A DNA stretch of 64,000 nucleotides, from NCBI GenBank assembly GCA_001512505.1, contig LFSC01000010.1:21116-85115 (forward strand), written 5' to 3'. Below are positions 28,701 to 36,934 of this stretch, one piece after another; the first letter of the stretch is position 1; every line of letters begins with the position of its first letter. This DNA comes from Clostridiaceae bacterium DTU079. GTDB taxonomy: Bacteria; Bacillota; Clostridia; Acetivibrionales; Acetivibrionaceae. Under the pieces are notes generated by a model. It was not told where the DNA came from. It made no database searches and saw only the letters and a program-made list of their open reading frames with translations. A program made the translations under genes and the position numbers.

Positions 28701-29351
28701 AGGCTTCAGGCAATAAAGGAATTTACGGAGTTCGGATCCGGATTTAAAATAGCAATGCGGGATTTGCAGATAAGGGGAGCGGGGAATCTTTTAGGACCCC
28801 AGCAGCACGGACACATAGATTCCGTAGGTTATGACATGTACTGCAGGCTTCTTGCCGAAGCAGTTAACGAGCTTCGGGGAATTCCTGTTTCCGACAGTGA
28901 TCTGGAGATATCCATAGATATTAACATAAGTGCTTATATAGATGATATGTATATAGAAGATGAAAATCAAAAGATAGAAATATACAAAAAGATTGCGTCA
29001 ATAAACAATGAGCAGGATGTTTTGGATGTGGAAGATGAGCTTATGGACCGCTATGGTGAGATACCTCAGTCTGTAAGGAATCTACTGGATATTGCATTGA
29101 TTAAATCGTTGGCGGGAGCATGCGGATTTTTGTCGATACAGGAGAAAAACGATACTGTAATATTTCAGTATGCTGAAAACAGAAATATTAACTTGGAGGC
29201 CTTAGGAAGGCTGATGGATAAATATAAAAGAAAACTTCTTTTCACAGCTAGCAGCAAGCCTTACATTACATACAAAATTGCCGGCATTAAAAGAAGTGAA
29301 TTGCTGGACAATATTAAAATTTTGTTACAGGACATTAATAAATTGCAGTGA
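25785..29351 (+). CDS. mfd: Transcription-repair coupling factor Mfd
   Basis: A 1188-residue DNA translocase that removes RNA polymerase stalled at lesions and recruits UvrA. The N-terminal third is UvrB-like (FAVRGGIIDIFPVNSD). The RNA-polymerase-interaction domain shows VGDYVVHRLHGIGKYIGIEQ near residue 527. The helicase core follows with Walker A GDVGFGKTEVA (about residue 670), VIDEEQRFGVKHKE (about 770), TATPIPRTLHMSL and QLRGRVGRSNRLAYAYI. The C-terminal TRCF domain is complete. Length is normal. It overlaps no neighbour and ends before a clear terminator. Confidence 0.98.
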   Translation: MGYFGDKRFLIDPLFELKEYSIILEDIKRGMPVTITGPSESQKAHLAYALCNHLGKKGVCIAYNEIQARKMYEDFSCFFGKGAVLFTSREIMLHDVDAKSYDSVYERIEALYRIERGDYSFIVTSAEALCQKLIERELFVGSILKFSVGDRIDLENTIQKLISIGYERETTVEGKSQFAVRGGIIDIFPVNSDSAVRIELFDDEIDSIRSFDLLTQRSIENVKDVTVLPAREVIYPYERRDCILQKISRELEEQIKGVKNLHRDKVTAVSGAKDSKSYIEKLQERIKFDIERFQQEYYFAGMDRYIPYIIENPFSIIDYIDSDNLIFVDEPVRFEKRIEGFLEESREMCKALFEKGQLLGGSIELFFDYAKLSGKLNNRKNLLYLSTLSADQRQSDNRKTITSKLLNSYQGHLDLLIDDIRHWKEKRSRVVILSGTKVRGEMLTEALGDRNIEAVFLEEPNRDVEPGEVIITHGTLHTGFEYPDIGFVVVSGKELFGQDKKTRRIKPNKNKGQKINVFTDLNVGDYVVHRLHGIGKYIGIEQLVVENVKKDYLKIQYQEGDFLYVPTNQMDLIQKYIGSEGKTPRLSKLGGTDWVKTRAKTKEALMELAGELIKLYAEREAARGYSFSKDTVWQKQFEDLFPYQETEDQLRCIEEIKADMESSKPMDRLLCGDVGFGKTEVAIRAMFKAVMDGKQVAYLVPTTVLAQQHYNNFKERMKDFPVTVEMISRFRTKAEQNKILKDVKAGVVDIIVGTHRLLQKDVVFKDLGLLVIDEEQRFGVKHKERIKKIKSNVDVLTFTATPIPRTLHMSLTGIRDISTIEDPPEERYPVQTYVMEYNPEVIKDAINREISRGGQVFYLYNRVRSIDMKAITVNNLVPDARVGIAHGQMSETELENVMFRFINGEYDVLVCTTIIESGLDMPNVNTIIVENADAMGLAQLYQLRGRVGRSNRLAYAYITYKKDKVLSEIAEKRLQAIKEFTEFGSGFKIAMRDLQIRGAGNLLGPQQHGHIDSVGYDMYCRLLAEAVNELRGIPVSDSDLEISIDINISAYIDDMYIEDENQKIEIYKKIASINNEQDVLDVEDELMDRYGEIPQSVRNLLDIALIKSLAGACGFLSIQEKNDTVIFQYAENRNINLEALGRLMDKYKRKLLFTASSKPYITYKIAGIKRSELLDNIKILLQDINKLQ

Positions 29352-29397
29352 AGTGCACAATTTATTATAATGTATATAGTTGGGGTTATTCTGTAGA

Positions 29398-29438
29398 TAA
29401 AAAAGCCTCGAAAAACAAGTCTGTTTTTTGAGCTTTTC
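29398..29438 (+). terminator. Terminator after mfd
   Basis: AAAAGCCTCGAAAAACA pairs imperfectly with TGTTTTTTGAGCTTTT, ending in a T-rich stretch. Confidence 0.65.
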
Positions 29439-29516
29439 AATACTGTTTTTGAGGTCCCTGAAAGGGGAGGATTTCGAAAACAGTCCATATTACTTAGTGA
29501 ATGTGAGGGATTTTTA

Positions 29517-30617
29517 TTGAGTAAAAACAAGAATAATAAAAGAAACAACAAGATGAGGACAATTTTGTTTGTGGCTGCGGTGGTAGTGGTTGCTCTGGCT
29601 TTGGGAGGCTATATTTGGTATTCGAGCGTTACGAGCTATGTAGCCACTGTGTCGGGAGAGAAGATCTCCAGTTCCGATTATAAGTATTTTCTTGCTACCG
29701 TAAAAAACCAAATGGAAGATGATGCAAAGATTGCGGATGAAGAGTCAAGGAAGGCATTCTGGAATTCCAAGGTGGATGGAATTGATGCAAAGGAGATTGC
29801 AAAGCAAAGAACCTTGGAAAGTACTAAGGAATACAAGATACAGCTTATAAAAGCTAAAGAAAACGGTATATTTTTAAATGATAATGATCTAAAAGTAATC
29901 AATGATTCAATTAACGATTTTCTTAATCAGTTAGCCATAAGCTACCAGATGACTTCGGATTCTCCTAATGCTAAAAAGCCTGAAGATGTAATTAAGGAAA
30001 TGTATGGATTTGGTGTGGATGAACTTAGAAATATAATGAAAAATCTAAGGCTAATCTATAAATTTGTAGAGCAGGAACAGAAAAAAATAAATGTTACCGA
30101 AGAGGAAATGAAAAAAAGATATGCAGAAAATAAAGATACCTTCGATACTGTAGATGTAAGGCATATATTGATTAGTACATGGGATAAGGAGACCGGTGAG
30201 GAACTTTCGGAAGAAGATAAGAAAAAGAAATATGAGGAAGCAAAGAAAATTCTTGAGAGGGTTAAGAACGGAGAAGATATGGAAAAACTGGCAACAGAAC
30301 TTTCTGATGACTCCGGAGTAAATGAAAATAAGGGACTACTTAAAGTAGATTATAACAAGACCATAGTTGAGGAGTTAAAACCGTTCACCGATTGGGCTGT
30401 GAAGAACAAGGTTGGAGATACCGGCATAGTTGAGACGAGTTATGGATACCATGTCGTAAGGATAGAAGACAGGACAGATTATGCCGATGTTGCAGATAAG
30501 GTCAGAAATGTTATACTTTCTGAAAAATATGATGAAATATTAAAAGAATGGGCTAAAGATCCGAAATACGATATTGTAAAAAATGAGTTTGCTATAAATA
30601 GGATAAAAGTAGAATAA
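29517..30617 (+). CDS. Membrane-anchored parvulin-type peptidyl-prolyl isomerase (PrsA/SurA-like)
   Basis: A 366-residue extracytoplasmic foldase. After a basic N-terminus, residues 14-34 form a membrane segment (ILFVAAVVVVALALGGYIWY). Then comes a SurA-N-like helical domain, and from about residue 200 a parvulin PPIase domain with VDVRHILIST, KILERVKNGEDMEKLATELS and TSYGYHVVRIEDR. There is no lipobox Cys, so it is a membrane-anchored rather than lipoprotein form. The start is TTG 29517 with gtgaggga 6 nt upstream. It lies between mfd and spoVT and likely assists folding of secreted proteins. Confidence 0.85.
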   Translation: MSKNKNNKRNNKMRTILFVAAVVVVALALGGYIWYSSVTSYVATVSGEKISSSDYKYFLATVKNQMEDDAKIADEESRKAFWNSKVDGIDAKEIAKQRTLESTKEYKIQLIKAKENGIFLNDNDLKVINDSINDFLNQLAISYQMTSDSPNAKKPEDVIKEMYGFGVDELRNIMKNLRLIYKFVEQEQKKINVTEEEMKKRYAENKDTFDTVDVRHILISTWDKETGEELSEEDKKKKYEEAKKILERVKNGEDMEKLATELSDDSGVNENKGLLKVDYNKTIVEELKPFTDWAVKNKVGDTGIVETSYGYHVVRIEDRTDYADVADKVRNVILSEKYDEILKEWAKDPKYDIVKNEFAINRIKVE

Positions 30618-30724
30618 TTGTTTTTTGATTTAGAAGATTCACAATAATTTTTCTATATTTTCTTAGCTTAAAAAGGCGTAAGCAGATGGTAACAAGATAT
30701 ATGAATAAGCTTTATATGTTTAGT

Positions 30725-30754
30725 AAAAAAGATCGGTTAACCGGTCTTTTTTTG
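30725..30754 (+). terminator. Terminator after the foldase gene
   Basis: AAAGATCGGTTAACCGGTCTTT is nearly self-complementary and flows into a run of T residues. Confidence 0.85.
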
Positions 30755-31003
30755 TTATGTGAGAAAGTAAACTAATTTTTTGCGAAACTTAAGTTCCCGG
30801 AATATTTTTCTTTACATCTGTTAAGATCTTCACAAATCGTTATTTTAGTAGCCAAGAAGAATCCATTCTTACCGAGTTTTTGAAGGTTGTTGGAATTTGG
30901 ATTTTTAAACTATCATAATTCACCTGTAATGTATAAAACTCCAATAAATAATTAATAATAAAACTGTACCAACAACATAAATAGAAAAGGAGGTAAAAAT
31001 AAA
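30755..31003. other. Leader region of spoVT
   Basis: An AT-rich region of 250 bases without a gene. GGAATTT (30892) and CATAAT (30915) loosely recall a sigma-G promoter, as expected for spoVT, but the match is too weak to call. Confidence 0.25.
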
Positions 31004-31558
31004 TTGAAAGCAACCGGAATAGTTAGAAGGATAGATGACCTGGGAAGAGTAGTAATTCCAAAGGAAATCAGAAGAACATTAAGAATCAGGGAAGGTGACC
31101 CTCTTGAAATATTTACCGATAGAGAAGGAGAAGTAATATTAAAGAAGTATTCACCAATTGGAGAATTAAGTGATTTCGCTGCTCAGTACGCTGAATCGTT
31201 GCACAAAACAAGTGGACATATAACTTGTATTTCAGATAGAGATACAATTATAGCGGTATCAGGTGCATCTAAAAAAGAATTTCTTGAAAAATCTTTAAGC
31301 TCGGAAATTGAAAAAATAATAGAAGAGAAGACTACATTAATTGTAAAAGCGCCTGAGGAAAAGCCCATCAACATTTTAGCAGATGAGGGAGGAGAAAGAA
31401 AATACTTCTCTCAGGTAGTTACTCCTATTATTTCCGAGGGAGATCCCATTGGAGCCGTCATGTTCTTATCGACAGATCCTGATGTGCGTATGGGAGAGGT
31501 TGAAGCTAAACTTGCTCAGTCCGCCGCAGGTTTCCTGGGAAAACAGATGGAACAGTAA
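31004..31558 (+). CDS. spoVT: Stage V sporulation protein T (SpoVT)
   Basis: A 184-residue forespore regulator that modulates sigma-G genes. The N-terminal AbrB-type swapped-hairpin DNA-binding domain reads MKATGIVRRIDDLGRVVIPK with EIRRTLRIREGDPLEIF; residues 56-180 form the GAF-like domain (HITCISDRDTIIAVSG, VTPIISEGDPIGAVMF). The TTG start at 31004 has a strong aaaggaggt at spacing 9. The position between mfd and mazG matches the Bacillus mfd-spoVT order, with the flippase-like yabM missing. Confidence 0.96.
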   Translation: MKATGIVRRIDDLGRVVIPKEIRRTLRIREGDPLEIFTDREGEVILKKYSPIGELSDFAAQYAESLHKTSGHITCISDRDTIIAVSGASKKEFLEKSLSSEIEKIIEEKTTLIVKAPEEKPINILADEGGERKYFSQVVTPIISEGDPIGAVMFLSTDPDVRMGEVEAKLAQSAAGFLGKQMEQ

Positions 31559-31663
31559 AAAGTATGCTTTGTAGTGTTTTCAAAACAAGAAAATCATGGT
31601 ATTGCCGAAGAGTGATAAATTCAAGGTTATTAAAATACAAAAATCAAAATCTGACTGAAAGCG

Positions 31664-31706
31664 AAAGGGGCGTTGGTTGCCCCTTAAGCTTTTATTTTTT
31701 TCTTTT
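31664..31706 (+). terminator. Terminator after spoVT
   Basis: AAAGGGGC (31664-31671) pairs with GCCCCTTA (31679-31686), followed by a long T-rich tract. Confidence 0.8.
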
Positions 31707-31786
31707 TTCGGACGGGTTTTATGGCAATGGAAAAGGACTTTTGATATAATTGAAACGACCGATTTTACTGCTGGGGAGTTGATTTA

Positions 31787-32572
31787 ATGATAAAGGACAA
31801 ATACACCTTTGAAGAATTGCTTGATATTATGAAGCTTTTACGGAGCGAAAACGGATGCCCGTGGGATAGAGAGCAAAACCACGATACTCTGAAAAAGTAT
31901 ATGATTGAGGAGACTTATGAAGTTCTTGAGGCAATAGATTTAAAGGATAAGGACAAGCTCTGTGAAGAATTGGGAGATCTCTTGCTGCAAGTTGTTTTCC
32001 ATGCACAAATAGCACGGGAGCAAGAGGAATTTACAATGGATGATGTTATAACGGGTATTTGCAGAAAAATGATACTTAGGCACACCCATGTTTTCGGTGA
32101 GGTTAAAGCCGATACTGCCGATGATGTTGTGGTAAATTGGGAAGAGATAAAGAAAAAAGAGAAGGGTATGAAAAGTCAGACAGAGGTTCTTAAAAGTGTG
32201 CCTTCAAATTTACCGGCCCTTATGAGAAGCTATAAGGTTCAGCAGAAGGCAGCACAGGTAGGATTTGACTGGGATAATATCGAAGATGCATTTTCAAAGG
32301 TTTTAGAAGAAATAGATGAATTAAAAGATGTATATAAGAGTAAAGATGTGGAAAGAATAAAAGATGAATTGGGAGATGTATTATTTTCCATAGTTAATTT
32401 GTCAAGATTTGTGAAGGTGCAACCGGAGCTGGCATTAACCGGAACGATAAACAAGTTTATAGAAAGATTTGAATTTATCGAGAAGGAGGCGGCAAAAGCC
32501 GGGAAGATTCTTCAGGAAATGTCTTTAGCAGAAATGGATGAGTTGTGGAATAAAGCCAAAAGACAAAATTGA
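31787..32572 (+). CDS. mazG: Nucleoside triphosphate pyrophosphohydrolase MazG
   Basis: A 261-residue enzyme with two tandem MazG domains that hydrolyses NTPs and dNTPs to NMP and PPi. The first domain shows ENGCPWDREQNHDTLKKYM and EETYEVLEAI with EELGDLLLQVVFHAQIA; the second shows KVLEEIDELKD and KDELGDVLFSIVNLSRF. Metal-binding ExxE and ExxD motifs are intact in both. The Bacillus orthologue YabN carries an extra N-terminal methylase domain that is absent here. The Shine-Dalgarno is ctggggag. It is followed by hup and rqcP. Confidence 0.93.
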   Translation: MIKDKYTFEELLDIMKLLRSENGCPWDREQNHDTLKKYMIEETYEVLEAIDLKDKDKLCEELGDLLLQVVFHAQIAREQEEFTMDDVITGICRKMILRHTHVFGEVKADTADDVVVNWEEIKKKEKGMKSQTEVLKSVPSNLPALMRSYKVQQKAAQVGFDWDNIEDAFSKVLEEIDELKDVYKSKDVERIKDELGDVLFSIVNLSRFVKVQPELALTGTINKFIERFEFIEKEAAKAGKILQEMSLAEMDELWNKAKRQN

Positions 32573-32642
32573 GGGAAATTTTATAAACTAATTGGGTGAA
32601 AGGAGGAATTTTAGGATTTACAACGAATGATATTAGTTGTGA

Positions 32643-32671
32643 TTTACGATGCAGGAAATTTAATTTATAAT
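32643..32671 (+). promoter_or_regulatory. Sigma-A promoter of hup
   Basis: TTTACG (32643-32648), 17-bp spacer, TATAAT (32666-32671); the start would be about 45 bp before the ATG of hup. Confidence 0.5.
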
Positions 32672-32725
32672 AAAGAAACTTATGTTTCAATAAAGTCCAT
32701 AACAAAGAATTAGGAGGATTGTTAC

Positions 32726-33001
32726 ATGAATAAGACAGAATTAATAGCAAGTATGGCAGAAAAAAGTCAGTTATCGAAGAAGGATGCAGAGAAGGCTCTT
32801 AATGCTTTTATCGAAAGCGTTGAAGAGGCTCTTGCAAAGGGTGATAAAATCCAATTGGTTGGATTTGGTACATTTGAAGTAAGGGAAAGAGCTGAAAGAA
32901 AGGGAAGAAATCCTCAGACAAAAGAGGAAATAACAATTCCTGCTACCAAGGCACCTATTTTTAAGGTGGGAAAAGGATTAAAGGATTTAATAAACAAATA
33001 A
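32726..33001 (+). CDS. hup: HU-type histone-like DNA-binding protein
   Basis: A 91-residue nucleoid protein. MNKTELIASMAEKSQLSKKD, VQLVGFGTFEVRERAERKGR-type arm (here IQLVGFGTFEVRERAERKG) and NPQTKEEITIPATKAPIFK are the HU signature including the conserved Pro in the DNA-intercalating arm. It binds and bends DNA non-specifically. The Shine-Dalgarno is ttaggagg. It has its own promoter and terminator, suggesting strong expression. Confidence 0.97.
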   Translation: MNKTELIASMAEKSQLSKKDAEKALNAFIESVEEALAKGDKIQLVGFGTFEVRERAERKGRNPQTKEEITIPATKAPIFKVGKGLKDLINK

Positions 33002-33048
33002 AGTTATTTGTGTTTCATAGTACTTATTACAGATTTAAGAAAAGACAC

Positions 33049-33076
33049 GGGGCCTTGAGCCCCTTTCAATTTTTTA
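33049..33076 (+). terminator. Terminator of hup
   Basis: GGGGC (33049-33053) and GCCCC (33059-33063) around CTTGA, followed by tttcaatttttt. Confidence 0.8.
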
Positions 33077-33189
33077 ACATGGTTTTAAATATAAAATTTG
33101 CTTGGAAGAGATTACTTAAAATTTGAAATTAACAAACATACATTTATTAAAAATATTCATATCAATTTTTGCAGGGGGATTTTGAAAAT

Positions 33190-33435
33190 ATGAGAATTGA
33201 CAAATATCTTAAAGTTTCAAGACTGATAAAAAGACGTACACTGGCTAACGAAGCATGTGAGCAGGGCAGAGTAAAGATAAACGATAAAGTCGCAAAGCCG
33301 GGTTCGGATGTAAAGGTTGGCGATATAATCGAGATACAGTTTGGAAACGCTACTACACGGGTTAAGGTAATTTCGGTCGCGGAGCATGTTTTAAAAGCCG
33401 ATTCAAAAGAAATGTACGAGATATTAAGCAATTAG
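33190..33435 (+). CDS. rqcP: RqcP, S4-domain ribosome quality-control factor (YabO)
   Basis: An 81-residue S4 RNA-binding protein. MRIDKYLKVSRLIKRRTLAN followed by EACEQGRVKINDKVAKPGSDVKVGD matches YabO of Bacillus closely. In the family it holds peptidyl-tRNA on the 50S subunit so that RqcH can add alanine tails to stalled nascent chains. The frame can be extended to TTG 33169, but aggggga (33173-33179) favours ATG 33190. In Bacillus yabO is next to yabP; here 3.2 kb of other sequence lies between them. Confidence 0.93.
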   Translation: MRIDKYLKVSRLIKRRTLANEACEQGRVKINDKVAKPGSDVKVGDIIEIQFGNATTRVKVISVAEHVLKADSKEMYEILSN

Positions 33436-33647
33436 TCTTATGAAAAGAGGCCTTTTTCAAAGTAAATATAATTAAATTGGGAATCCGACTTATTTTTATT
33501 ACCACTTTACTGCCGGTTTGAGTTATAATACTTTCGAAACGGTTTTCATGAATTCGGGTAGGAATGGAATAATTGTATTGTATTTTAATGTTTTGAAACC
33601 GTTAATTTGGATATATATCATATAGAACTTTTGAAAGGAATGATTGT

Positions 33648-34028
33648 ATGGAACTTACAACACCGGCATTGCTGTTTCCGGCTATTTCATTACTGATGCT
33701 TGCATACACAAACCGCTTTATGGTGTTGGCGCAATTAATCCGCGATTTGTATGCCAAATATAAAGAAAACCCTGATGAGGTAACAAAAGGACAGTTACAC
33801 AATTTGAAAAAAAGAATTGTGATAATAAAAAATATGCAGATATTTGGCGGTCTGAGTTTTTTCTTCTGCGTTACATGCATGTTTTTGCTATTTTTTAATT
33901 TTTTGATTCTAGCGGATATTGTTTTTGGCATCAGCTTATTATTGCTGTTGGTTTCATTGGCATTATTGGTGTATGAATTGCAAATTTCGGTGAATGCTTT
34001 AAATATCCAGCTGAAGGATTTTAAATAA
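33648..34028 (+). CDS. DUF2721 family membrane protein
   Basis: A 126-residue protein with three hydrophobic segments. The start MELTTPALLFPAISLLMLAY and NRFMVLAQLIRDL are the DUF2721 signature. The function of this family is unknown. The Shine-Dalgarno is gaaagga at spacing about 8. It stands alone, followed by its own terminator, at the left end of the segment that separates rqcP from yabP. Confidence 0.75.
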   Translation: MELTTPALLFPAISLLMLAYTNRFMVLAQLIRDLYAKYKENPDEVTKGQLHNLKKRIVIIKNMQIFGGLSFFFCVTCMFLLFFNFLILADIVFGISLLLLLVSLALLVYELQISVNALNIQLKDFK

Positions 34029-34138
34029 TATGAAACTCAGATTTTTTTTAAATAAAGTATTGCTACTATACATTTCATTGAGTCAAAAGTATTGAATTAA
34101 ATATAACCCTTTACGAAAGAAACAATAAAAACCTGGGG

Positions 34139-34182
34139 AAAATGTTCCGTTGGCTTAAGTTTTACCGGAACATTTTTTTACT
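34139..34182 (+). terminator. Terminator after the DUF2721 gene
   Basis: AAAATGTTCCG pairs with CGGAACATTTT, followed by T residues; the 16-nt loop is long. Confidence 0.85.
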
Positions 34183-34406
34183 GTGTTCTTTACTTAAACA
34201 GTATGCACTCAATATAAAATAAAAACTCAGCTTTCGTGCATCGGAATTATTCTGTTCATGAAACTTTCACAAAAAATGCAAGGTTTTTTCAATTCTATTT
34301 TTGAATCCCATGATATACTATAAACCAAGTAAGATGTTATAAAATCGGTTTTGTAGCATAATCGACTTATATTAAAGATCCAATTAATTGTTTTCATTAT
34401 ATTTAC

Positions 34407-34468
34407 AGGGGAGTAATCTAACATATAACTTTTTTATACTTATAGGGGAGTAATCTAATATATAACTT
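34407..34468 (+). repeat. Tandem 25-bp direct repeat before the LRR/transglutaminase gene
   Basis: AGGGGAGTAATCTAAxATATAACTT-type units occur at 34407-34431 and 34444-34468, 24 of 25 bases identical, period 37. They lie 29 bp before the start codon, in the expected leader or promoter region. Each carries a GGGGAG that resembles a Shine-Dalgarno without a start. The rest of 34029-34496 holds no gene. Confidence 0.7.
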
Positions 34469-34496
34469 CAAAATTAATATAAGTAAGGGGGATGAA

Positions 34497-36349
34497 ATGA
34501 AAATGAAAAGTATGTTTAAAAAAATTAAATATGCGGCTTTTGCATTAATTATATTTGCAGTTGCTGTAAGCATAAACTTGGTTTTCGGTCCAAATACGGC
34601 ATATGCATCAACTGAATTAACTTCCGATGACGGGTTATGGAAATTTACTGACGACGGAGTAATTATGCAATATTTAGGAAATGAAGCTGTAATAACATTA
34701 CCGGATCAGCTTACGGCAAACGGTGTTTCTTATCATATATCAAAACTACATTGGGGTGCAATAGGCTGGAATAAAACAACAACTGAAATTAATATCGGTC
34801 CTAATATTGTGGATATTGAACCCGGTTCATTTAAACAATTGGAGTCATTAAAAAGAATTAATGTAAGTCCTGAAAATGAAAAATATTGTGATATTAACGG
34901 AATATTATACAATAAAGAGAAGACATTTTTGATTAGATATCCGCAAAAAATGATACTGGGGTTTTAGAACTTCCGGATACATTTACATATTGCTATTTAA
35001 ATGCAATAGAAAATGCTGAAAATGTAAAGGCATTAAAGATTCCTGCAAGTTATACAGGTGAGTGGAAAAATGGCAAGGATTTATTAAAACCGGAATCTTT
35101 TCCGAATTTACTGGCAATAAGAGTTTCACCTGAGAATCCTTATTTTACATCACATGAAGGCGTTTTATACAGCCGTGATATGACTACACTTTATTGGTAT
35201 CCACCTAAAAATATTCATTCCAGTTTTACTATCCCCGATAGTGTCAAGAAAATTGAAATGAATGCATTTTTGAATGCCGAACGCTTGAGAAATCTGGACT
35301 TGACATCGAATATTGAAAACATAAGCTATAATTTTGAGGGATGTAATCTGACATCCATTAATAATATTACAACAAGAGAAGAATATATTAACTGGGATCC
35401 TTCAGTTAAATCCGTATTCCAAAAATATCTTCATTATTTTGAGGATCAACCCATTTCAATATCTTTGGTAGAGCAGGAAGTACAATATGCTGTAGACAAC
35501 TATATCGAAGAGGGTATGAATGATTACGAAAAAATATATGCATTATACAATTATGTAGCTAAAAAAGTATTTTATACGAATGGAGATACTTGGGATCCTC
35601 AATATCATTGTCTTTCTTCTGTGTTCCTTGGAGACGAAACAGTTTGTGAAGGTTATGCTCTGGCTATGTCGTTATTGCTAGACAAAGTAGGAATAACAAA
35701 CTGCTGTGTTTCAGGTAGCAGCCCTGAGTTTAGCCAGCATGCATGGAATCTTGTAAAGATCAGTGGTGTATGGCTGCAGATTGATGCTAATTGGGATGAT
35801 AAAGGGGATTATGCAGGACAAAAATACTTTTTGAAAAGTAAAAGTGAGTATGAGAAAATACACGCACCATACATAAGAAACATAAATCAAAAGTTCACAA
35901 AATATAGCTTTGGAGTGGATAAGTCGATTTACAATAACAACTTGCCGGACTGCAATATAAGCATAGGAGATATAAATAAAGACGGAATAATAGACGGAGC
36001 AGATAAAGACCTTATAAGAAATGAAATACAAGCTTACGCCAGGTATTCCTATTTAGGATATTATAATGTGCTTGCAGATGTAAAGCTTGACGGAAAAATA
36101 GATATGGATGATTATAATTGGCTATGTGATAAGCTTGTTTTGGGGAATAAAGACATACTTATCGGTGACCTTAACCAAAACGGAGTATATGATGAGGAAG
36201 ATTTAGCGCTTCTGGAAATTGAAATAGGGAAATTTAATACACAGCCGGGGTATTACAATATTCTGGCAGATGTTTACTATGACAGAGTATTGGATATATA
36301 CGATTATTTGTTACTATGGGACTTCATTTATTTGCCGAATAACCGGTAG
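34497..36349 (+). pseudogene. Secreted LRR/transglutaminase-like protein with dockerin-like EF-hands, frameshifted
   Basis: Frame 1 (34497-34967) encodes a signal peptide (YAAFALIIFAVAVSINLVF, cleaved near TAYAS) and BspA-type leucine-rich repeats, ending abruptly at MILGF. The continuation LELPDTFTYCYLNAIENAEN is open in another frame from about 34952 to 36349. Adding one A to the A6 run at 34945-34950 restores a single frame of about 617 codons (RYPQKNDTGVLELPD). The second half has more LRRs, a transglutaminase/protease core with Cys in DETVCEGYALAMSLLL, His in FSQHAWNLVK and Asp in IDANWDD, then two pairs of EF-hand-like repeats (GDINKDGIIDGADKD, GDLNQNGVYDEEDLA) that resemble dockerin modules but lack the classical recognition pattern. 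It may be a cellulosome-associated or Ca2+-dependent secreted protein; the break could be real, phase-variable or an assembly error. Confidence 0.7.
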
Positions 36350-36427
36350 AGTAAAAGCTTCTAATTAGGTAATACAGCAGTTAAATAAAAATTTATGCTA
36401 ACAGGTAAAGAGCAATAATTAATATAA

Positions 36428-36490
36428 AACGGCACAATTTAAGTGGGTTACATTCACGTAATATCCTTAAATGTGCCGTTTTGCTTTTGC
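36428..36490 (+). terminator. Terminator after the LRR/transglutaminase gene
   Basis: ACGGCACAATTTAAG pairs with CTTAAATGTGCCGT, followed by TTTGCTTTT. Confidence 0.8.
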
Positions 36491-36574
36491 CCTTTCAATC
36501 TTAAAACAATAGTTTCCACTGAGCCGGTTGGGAGGGTGCAGTCTTTTTCTTGGAATCTCATAAAGGGAAATGTG

Positions 36575-36603
36575 TCATTTTTAATATTGTACATGCATAA
36601 ATA
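36575..36603 (+). promoter_or_regulatory. Possible sigma-E promoter of yabP
   Basis: TCATTTT (36575-36581) matches KMATATT in 6 of 7 and, after 14 nt, CATAAATA (36596-36603) matches CATACAMT in 5 of 8. yabP/yabQ are sporulation genes in Bacillus. The match is modest. Confidence 0.35.
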
Positions 36604-36638
36604 TTTATATTAGTATGACATAAATTGGAGGGATAAAA

Positions 36639-36929
36639 ATGGTTGAAGATAAGAAAAACCAAAAGACCGGTGTTCAGAATCTTATACTGGAAAACAGAGA
36701 GAAATTAAGCATATCCGGTGTTATTGACGTGGAAAGCTTCAATGATGAAATGGTTGTAGTAGATACGGAATTGGGAATTCTAATTGTCCGGGGTGAAGAC
36801 CTTCACATAAACAAATTAAGTCTGGAAAGCTCCGAACTAAGCATAGAAGGATATATTACAAGCTGCGAATACAATGAAAAAGACGGAAGATCAAAAGGTA
36901 TGGGATTTTTTGCTAAAATGTTTAGATAG
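36639..36929 (+). CDS. yabP: Sporulation protein YabP
   Basis: A 96-residue YabP/YqfC family protein. LILENREKLSISGVIDVESF, NDEMVVVDTELGILIVRGED and a C-terminal YITSCEYNEKDGRS are family features. In Bacillus it is made in the mother cell and needed for normal spore development; the molecular role is unknown. ATG 36639 follows ttggaggg. It is 5 bp before yabQ. Confidence 0.9.
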   Translation: MVEDKKNQKTGVQNLILENREKLSISGVIDVESFNDEMVVVDTELGILIVRGEDLHINKLSLESSELSIEGYITSCEYNEKDGRSKGMGFFAKMFR

Positions 36930-36934
36930 GATAA

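Noticed and set aside
31564..31749. A 61-codon plus-strand frame after spoVT
   Set aside because: No Shine-Dalgarno, low-complexity Phe/Leu-rich end, and it runs through the spoVT terminator hairpin.
34941..34954. Programmed -1 ribosomal frameshifting in the LRR/transglutaminase gene
   Set aside because: The codons CAA AAA ATG do not form a standard X XXY YYZ slippery site and no strong downstream stem is evident; a simple indel explains the break better.
36599..36626. ATATT with CATAAATT as a sigma-E promoter of yabP
   Set aside because: The transcript would begin inside or after the yabP Shine-Dalgarno, so the earlier pair at 36575-36603 is the better candidate.
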